In this document: positions 14,131 to 17,891 of the stretch, in pieces
How positions within the stretch are numbered: the stretch's first letter is position 1
Layout of the letters: every line of letters begins with the position of its first letter
NCBI GenBank assembly: GCA_934234005.1
Contig: CAKQHC010000022.1
Span: 1-17,891 of the forward strand
Reading direction: 5' to 3'
DNA: 17,891 nucleotides
Source: an uncultured Methanomassiliicoccales archaeon
GTDB taxonomy: Archaea; Thermoplasmatota; Thermoplasmata; Methanomassiliicoccales; Methanomethylophilaceae
The notes under the pieces: generated by a model
The model's input: only the letters and a program-made list of their open reading frames with translations
Told to the model about the DNA's origin: nothing
Database searches by the model: none
Program-made: the position numbers and the translations under genes

Positions 14131-14922
14131 ATGGCGTTCGACGGAAGGATAAACATAGTAGATATCGACGAAGAAGAGAGAACCGTTGTTTTTGATTTGT
14201 ACAAGTCGAAGAAAATCACGGGAACAAGAGTCGGATCGATATTGGGCCTCAACGAGTTCACATCGCCTTTCAAAGTAGCCTGTGAAATGGCCGGATTGTA
14301 TCCCGGTGACAAGGACAACAAATACCTTGATGCCGGAAATATATGCGAGCCGATTATCAGAAAGTATGTCGGATCGAATCTAATGAATGAAGTCGCATCC
14401 AAATTGAATTTGGAAGAAGGAAAAAAGCCCGTTATCGAAGAACCCGTCGAGAGGGAAAAGTGCGGTTACGATCATTTTCATAACAACAAAGTATTCGGAG
14501 GATTGGTCGACGGATATGTAAATCTCGACGGAAAAAGAACTGCCGTTTTGGAGATTAAGACATCCAGCGAACGTTCGAAATGGTTGGACGAAGAAGGCAA
14601 CGTTACCAAGATTCCAATGTCGTATATGCTACAGGCATCATTGTATGCCGAGTTGTCCAATCTGAATAAAATTGTGTTTGCGGTCGGTTTCCTGGAAGAA
14701 TCGGATTACGACCGTCCCAGATTTTGGACGCCCAACCAGGACAACACATACGTGATTGTTGTGGATAAAATGGATATGAAGGAGCCGATGGACAAGTGCG
14801 AGGCATGGTATAAGGAGTACATCATGGGCGGTTATACGCCGGAATGGACCGATTCGGAGTCGGACCAGGAAGTGTTGAAGTATCTGAAATCCTATAAACC
14901 CGTTGCCAAGAAAAGGAGATGA
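14131..14922 (+). CDS. YqaJ-type PD-(D/E)XK exonuclease/recombinase
   Basis: A 263-aa protein with the lambda-exonuclease/YqaJ nuclease pattern. ITGTRVGSILGLNEFTSP (residues 29-46) is the typical start of the domain. An acidic helix residue lies in AGNICEPIIRKYV (E73). The metal-binding aspartate is in FGGLVDGYV (D127), the E-x-K pair is in AVLEIKTSS (E141, K143), and MLQASLYAEL (Q168, Y172) is the family's Q-x(3)-Y helix. All catalytic positions are present, so the enzyme should be an active 5'-3' exonuclease. In phages and conjugative elements such proteins pair with a RecT/Beta-type annealing protein. None is visible here. Instead the next gene is a small winged-helix protein 5 nt downstream. 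It may be a domesticated or element-derived repair nuclease. Confidence 0.88.
   Translation: MAFDGRINIVDIDEEERTVVFDLYKSKKITGTRVGSILGLNEFTSPFKVACEMAGLYPGDKDNKYLDAGNICEPIIRKYVGSNLMNEVASKLNLEEGKKPVIEEPVEREKCGYDHFHNNKVFGGLVDGYVNLDGKRTAVLEIKTSSERSKWLDEEGNVTKIPMSYMLQASLYAELSNLNKIVFAVGFLEESDYDRPRFWTPNQDNTYVIVVDKMDMKEPMDKCEAWYKEYIMGGYTPEWTDSESDQEVLKYLKSYKPVAKKRR
14913..14918 (+). promoter_or_regulatory. Shine-Dalgarno that decides the winged-helix start
   Basis: AAGGAG ends 9 nt before ATG 14928 but touches the earlier ATG at 14919, which overlaps the YqaJ stop. The spacing makes 14928 the likely start. Confidence 0.75.
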
Positions 14923-14927
14923 ATTCC

Positions 14928-15107
14928 ATGGCGGTAAAAGACGAAGTTATCAAGGCTATGAAAGAAGCCGGAAAACCCATGTCGGCAGGAGAAGTCGAGA
15001 AGGCCACCGGAATCGACAGGAAAGAAATCGACAAAGCTTTCAAGGAACTCAAAGCCGAGGGAGCAATCGTTTCTCCCGTAAGATGCAAATGGGAGCCTTC
15101 CCAGTAA
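14928..15107 (+). CDS. Small winged-helix DNA-binding protein
   Basis: A 59-aa basic and acidic protein, MAVKDEVIKAMKEAGKPMSA onward, with the layout of a minimal winged helix-turn-helix. Helix 1 (DEVIKAMKEAG) is followed by the turn and helix 2 (SAGEVEKATG), recognition helix 3 (DRKEIDKAFKELKAEG) and the two-strand wing (AIVSPVRCKWEPSQ). It has no other domain. Its position 5 nt after the YqaJ-type nuclease, under one terminator, suggests it regulates that operon or helps the nuclease bind DNA. It could equally be a general small chromatin or transcription factor. The start at 14928 is chosen on the Shine-Dalgarno at 14913-14918. Confidence 0.8.
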   Translation: MAVKDEVIKAMKEAGKPMSAGEVEKATGIDRKEIDKAFKELKAEGAIVSPVRCKWEPSQ

Positions 15108-15109
15108 AT

Positions 15110-15814
15110 TCATTTCCCTCCGCCCGATCGGAGGGTTTTTTCATTCAGATAGGATTCGCGTATCATAGACATTATTGCCGATGTGGCGGCCGTTTTTCCG
15201 GATTCTATCGATTTTTCCAACAAAATTTTGAGATTGTATGTACCCAATATGCCTGTGGAATATATGCGGACAAGATCCGATACGTTGCCTGTTGCAGCGG
15301 CACGTTCGGCCCTGGGCATTATATGTTCGCGCATATACGATGTATACTGTTTTCTGTTCTCGTCCGTGAGCATTGCCGGATTCGACAGTCTTGCCATTAC
15401 GAGATCTTCTCCGAGACCTATGTTCGACGAAAGAATCATGTTGTCAAATTCGGGGAATGACATTATGCATTTACGGGGAAATGTAAATTCGAATTTTCTT
15501 CCTTCATACGTACATCTGAGCGTGCATTCATTCTCCAAAATTATGCCGAATTTACAGAACGCTTTCAATTCTCCGCCGAAATCGATTTCCGCAATTCCGG
15601 ACGATCCGGCAAATGCATCGGATGATACATCTATGACGGTTGACGGGACGGTAAGCGTACGGGCTCCCGTTCCGCGGGCGTTGAGTAAAAATCTGTCTCC
15701 CAGAGAAAGTACTTCTTTTCCGTCGATTTCATGCGGTATTTTTATATCTGTATCAAGGGTAGACAGAGAAACAACACGCAGTCCGTTTTCGAATTTTTCG
15801 GTTATTATACCCAT
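15110..15814 (-). CDS. LRR_5-like protein with helical C-terminal domain, third gene of the MoxR-vWA operon
   Basis: A 234-aa protein. The first half (about residues 1-120) is beta-rich and resembles a minimal LRR_5/BspA unit: TDIKIPHEIDGKEVLSLGD, then ARTLTVPSTVIDVSSDAFAG and AEIDFGGELKAF. A basic beta segment (TYEGRKFEFTFPRK) follows. The second half is helical, beginning FPEFDNMILSSNIGLGEDLV and ending in a glycine-rich tail. There is no signal peptide or membrane helix, so unlike the large LRR protein at 4100 it should be cytoplasmic. The start at ATG 15814 is 4 nt after the MoxR stop. An in-frame ATG at 15874 would lie inside that gene and adds unconserved-looking sequence. The tight spacing indicates translation with the MoxR ATPase, as a partner or target adaptor. 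I do not know its function. Confidence 0.8.
   Translation of the reverse strand: MGIITEKFENGLRVVSLSTLDTDIKIPHEIDGKEVLSLGDRFLLNARGTGARTLTVPSTVIDVSSDAFAGSSGIAEIDFGGELKAFCKFGIILENECTLRCTYEGRKFEFTFPRKCIMSFPEFDNMILSSNIGLGEDLVMARLSNPAMLTDENRKQYTSYMREHIMPRAERAAATGNVSDLVRIYSTGILGTYNLKILLEKSIESGKTAATSAIMSMIRESYLNEKTLRSGGGK
15116..15141 (+). terminator. Intrinsic-type terminator after the winged-helix gene
   Basis: CCCTCCG (15116-15122) pairs perfectly with CGGAGGG (15129-15135) around CCCGAT, followed immediately by six T (15136-15141). It begins 8 nt after the stop of the winged-helix gene. The same bases encode the last residues of the converging minus-strand gene (SGGGK end), so the terminator is embedded in coding sequence. 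Confidence 0.85.
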
Positions 15815-15818
15815 TGTA

Positions 15819-17189
15819 TCACATCCCCGGCAATTTTGGGCTGTTGCTGGTTTTTCTCCGATTAAGAAGCGCATCGTTATATCTGTACAGAGGGCCGTCC
15901 GGTTCCGAAGCCATGACCACGTCTCTGCATCCGATCAGCCCGACAAGCAATGAAACGGGTTCCTGTCCGTTTCCAAATTCCGTTATGAAACATTCCATAC
16001 AGTTTGTAATGTATCTGTCGAATCCGGAAACAGAGCGATCCAGTTCCGAACACGCTTCTTGGAGCAGATCTTTTCCGCGATGTTTCTCCATCCAGTCGAT
16101 GGCAAAAACCGTACTGCGTCTTTCCGATACGGTTATGTTGCCGGACAGTTTCTTTTTCATACCGTTGACAATCATGTCCGAATTTGTATTTTCGGATAAG
16201 ATTTCCTTCAGTTTTGCCAAGTCGTTGCATTCCGATGCAGCGGAGTTTATACGACCGACAATGACCGATATCGTCGCCATTTTCTCTTCTGGATCGGAAT
16301 CCCTCAGACCGGGTTGTTCTCCCGTCTCCAATATCTTGGAAATATCACGGTCTTTGTTGTATTTTTTGTGAAAATCCAGATATCTGGCAAATTCGGACGA
16401 TATGTCCGGATCGCGTATGTATTGGGAGATCAGTGTAGCATCCACGTCTATTCCAGCACGGTCATATTCGTTAAGGATAACCGACAGATCTTCCCATGCG
16501 CGGGGCGTTACGAAGAAATGTCCTCCGACGGTTCTTTCTATATGCAGAAGGTTCTGCGGTTTTATTTTCAGGTAATATGATACGGCATCGTGTATTCCGT
16601 TGTTGACGGCATATTTCAGCCAGATATCCGTATCAGGTTCCACATCGATTACGCGTATTCTGTCCATGGTGGCTATATCGAATGTTCTGGCGGATGAGTT
16701 GAATTCGGGAGGATTGCCTGCAGCGACAAGAATCCAGCCGTCGGGAATGATATGAGGTCCGAATCTTTTGTTTTGAAGAAGGTCAAGCATTGCGGGAGTC
16801 AGTGTTTCCGAGACGCAGTTGATTTCGTCGATAAACAGTATCCCTTCGGTACAACCCTGTTTTTCCATGGCATCGTAAACCGATGCCACTATCTCGCTCA
16901 TGGTGTATTCCGTGACAGAATATTCGGCTCCGTTGAATGATCTGGTCGAAATCATGGGAAGTCCTATCGCAGACTGTCTGGTATGATGGGTTATAGTATA
17001 CGATACAAACCCGATGTTCATTTCAGCCGCAATCTGTGATACAATTGCAGTTTTTCCCAGACCCGGAGGTCCCAAAAGCATCAGGGGACGCTGTCTGGAA
17101 CGCTGTATGCGGAACATCCCCGCAATATCTCTGTTCAGATATGTTGCTATCGCATCTTTGATGGAATCTTTTGCTTCCTGGATATTCAT
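15819..17189 (-). CDS. MoxR-type AAA+ ATPase
   Basis: A 456-aa AAA+ protein of the MoxR type. Walker A is LLGPPGLGKTAIVSQIA (residues 38-54). Walker B is GILFIDEINCV (116-126), followed by TPAMLDLLQNKRFG (131-144), the helix-2-insert region typical of MoxR. Sensor 1 is ILVAAGNPPEF (153-163), and MDRIRVIDVE (175-184) holds the arginine-finger region. From about 190 to 456 it is a long helical C-terminal region, longer than in the simplest MoxR proteins. MoxR ATPases act as chaperone-like remodellers, usually with vWA-domain partners, for metal insertion or complex assembly and in some conflict systems. Here the vWA gene is immediately upstream (12 nt) and the LRR_5-like gene downstream (4 nt). 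The start at ATG 17189 has GAGG 7 nt ahead on its strand. Confidence 0.92.
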   Translation of the reverse strand: MNIQEAKDSIKDAIATYLNRDIAGMFRIQRSRQRPLMLLGPPGLGKTAIVSQIAAEMNIGFVSYTITHHTRQSAIGLPMISTRSFNGAEYSVTEYTMSEIVASVYDAMEKQGCTEGILFIDEINCVSETLTPAMLDLLQNKRFGPHIIPDGWILVAAGNPPEFNSSARTFDIATMDRIRVIDVEPDTDIWLKYAVNNGIHDAVSYYLKIKPQNLLHIERTVGGHFFVTPRAWEDLSVILNEYDRAGIDVDATLISQYIRDPDISSEFARYLDFHKKYNKDRDISKILETGEQPGLRDSDPEEKMATISVIVGRINSAASECNDLAKLKEILSENTNSDMIVNGMKKKLSGNITVSERRSTVFAIDWMEKHRGKDLLQEACSELDRSVSGFDRYITNCMECFITEFGNGQEPVSLLVGLIGCRDVVMASEPDGPLYRYNDALLNRRKTSNSPKLPGM

Positions 17190-17201
17190 TTTGTTTCCTC
17201 G

Positions 17202-17891
17202 TTACATTAGTTCGGGATCCAAGACGATTCTCATCGCCCATGAAGGTATTACGGACCCGTCAAAAGACGGATCGTCAAGCACGAATGCCGTTTCGTACGG
17301 CGGTCTGACAACAGGATATGTACCTCTGCCGTCCGTGAAGTACAGAAGTCCCTTCAATCCTTTATAGTTTCCATTTTCCTGTTCTCTCGATATGTAATCG
17401 AAAACAGGACGGAAATCTGTTTTGCCGCCGCCTTCCAGTTTAAACGATTCCAACATTTTGTTAAGATCCGCTTCGCATGTTACAGAAATATCGGAACGGA
17501 CGGAATCGTCGCACTGTATAATATGCAGTTCGCAATCCGATCCCGGGGATGTCTGTCTGAGTGCAGAGAATGCTTCTTCTACGAATCTTTTTACGGGACC
17601 CCTCATAGTGGACCCGGAAGTATCTATGGCAACGGCGAATACACGGACATGCGGGGATTCGCTGTATTCCGTCGAATCAAGCAAAGGGACGTTTCCGTAC
17701 GTTCTCAGACCGTATGAATAGTATATGTAATCAAATTCGTCCGGATTTTCTTTCACAACGGATGTTACGGTCATGAAACGTCTCAGAAACGATTTAAAAT
17801 CATGCGTTCTGCGGTTACGTATTTTCAGGAGGTCCATGAGAAGAGGGCCTCCTGCAGATACTGTTTTGGAGAATCCTTCTATTTCAACGGC
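17202..17891 (-). CDS. vWA-domain protein of the COG3864/DUF2201 type, 5' end outside window
   Basis: The frame is open from the right edge to TAA at 17204-17202. An internal ATG at 17837 is preceded by in-frame coding sequence (VEIEGFSKTVSAGGPLL), so the true start lies beyond the window. The visible 229 residues contain a segment of the form FKSFLRRFMTVTSV..DEFDYIYYSYGL, typical of the linker before the vWA domain in this family. The complete metal-ion-dependent adhesion site follows: AIDTSGST (DxSxS), GGGKTDF (Thr) and YFTDGRGT (Asp). Full-length relatives carry an N-terminal predicted metallopeptidase-like domain, which would be off-window here. It is the upstream partner of the MoxR ATPase in the same operon. 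Confidence 0.88.
   Translation of the reverse strand, partial: AVEIEGFSKTVSAGGPLLMDLLKIRNRRTHDFKSFLRRFMTVTSVVKENPDEFDYIYYSYGLRTYGNVPLLDSTEYSESPHVRVFAVAIDTSGSTMRGPVKRFVEEAFSALRQTSPGSDCELHIIQCDDSVRSDISVTCEADLNKMLESFKLEGGGKTDFRPVFDYISREQENGNYKGLKGLLYFTDGRGTYPVVRPPYETAFVLDDPSFDGSVIPSWAMRIVLDPELM

Noticed and set aside
1..17891. Insertion sequence, integrase or attachment site
   Set aside because: No transposase or integrase motifs and no flanking long inverted repeats with target duplications were seen. The YqaJ-type nuclease alone is not enough to call a mobile element.

Overview
The window looks like chromosomal DNA of a methanogenic archaeon. It carries a complete cfb cluster for coenzyme F430 (the nickel tetrapyrrole of methyl-coenzyme M reductase), an archaeal RNA polymerase subunit (Rpo11/RpoL), an archaeal TruD, and TATA-type promoters placed about 25 nt ahead of start codons. 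The BspA-like LRR_5 surface protein, the degenerate AAA-ATPase-like/DUF1703 protein and the general gene flavour suggest a gut-type Methanomassiliicoccales (Thermoplasmata). That taxonomic placement is inference, not something the sequence proves.

Layout. 1-665: 3' part of an unrecognised acidic protein with perfect 69-bp tandem repeats, ending at a hairpin. 683-2247 (minus): rpoL then truD, overlapping by GTGA. 2248-2706: the only long gene-free stretch, holding two divergent promoters and a chain of inverted repeats that may be a structured RNA or an element remnant. 2707-3983: an RsuA/RluB/E/F-type pseudouridine synthase overlapping a GNAT acetyltransferase with a zinc-ribbon-like tail. 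4100-6595: an 831-aa secreted, C-terminally anchored BspA-like LRR protein. 6611-8071 (minus): an AAA-ATPase-like/DUF1703 protein with eroded catalytic motifs.

8198-13409: cfbC-cfbA-cfbE-cfbD-cfbB, five genes overlapping or separated by only a few bases, which should act as one transcription unit. CfbA inserts Ni into sirohydrochlorin, CfbB amidates the a and c side chains, CfbC/CfbD (NifH/NifD relatives) carry out the six-electron reductive cyclisation, and CfbE (Mur-ligase-like) closes the last ring to give F430. CfbA is unusual: a complete head-to-tail duplication with the histidine pair kept in both halves.

13476-15107: a class I methyltransferase, a YqaJ-type exonuclease and a small winged-helix protein, ending at a clear intrinsic-type terminator. 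15110-17891 (minus): a vWA-domain protein running off the window, a MoxR-type AAA+ ATPase and a small LRR_5-like/helical protein in one operon. This MoxR-vWA-plus-third-component triad is the best candidate here for an under-described system. Seven of seven promoter-proximal starts fit leaderless transcription, while several operon-internal genes carry Shine-Dalgarno sequences.
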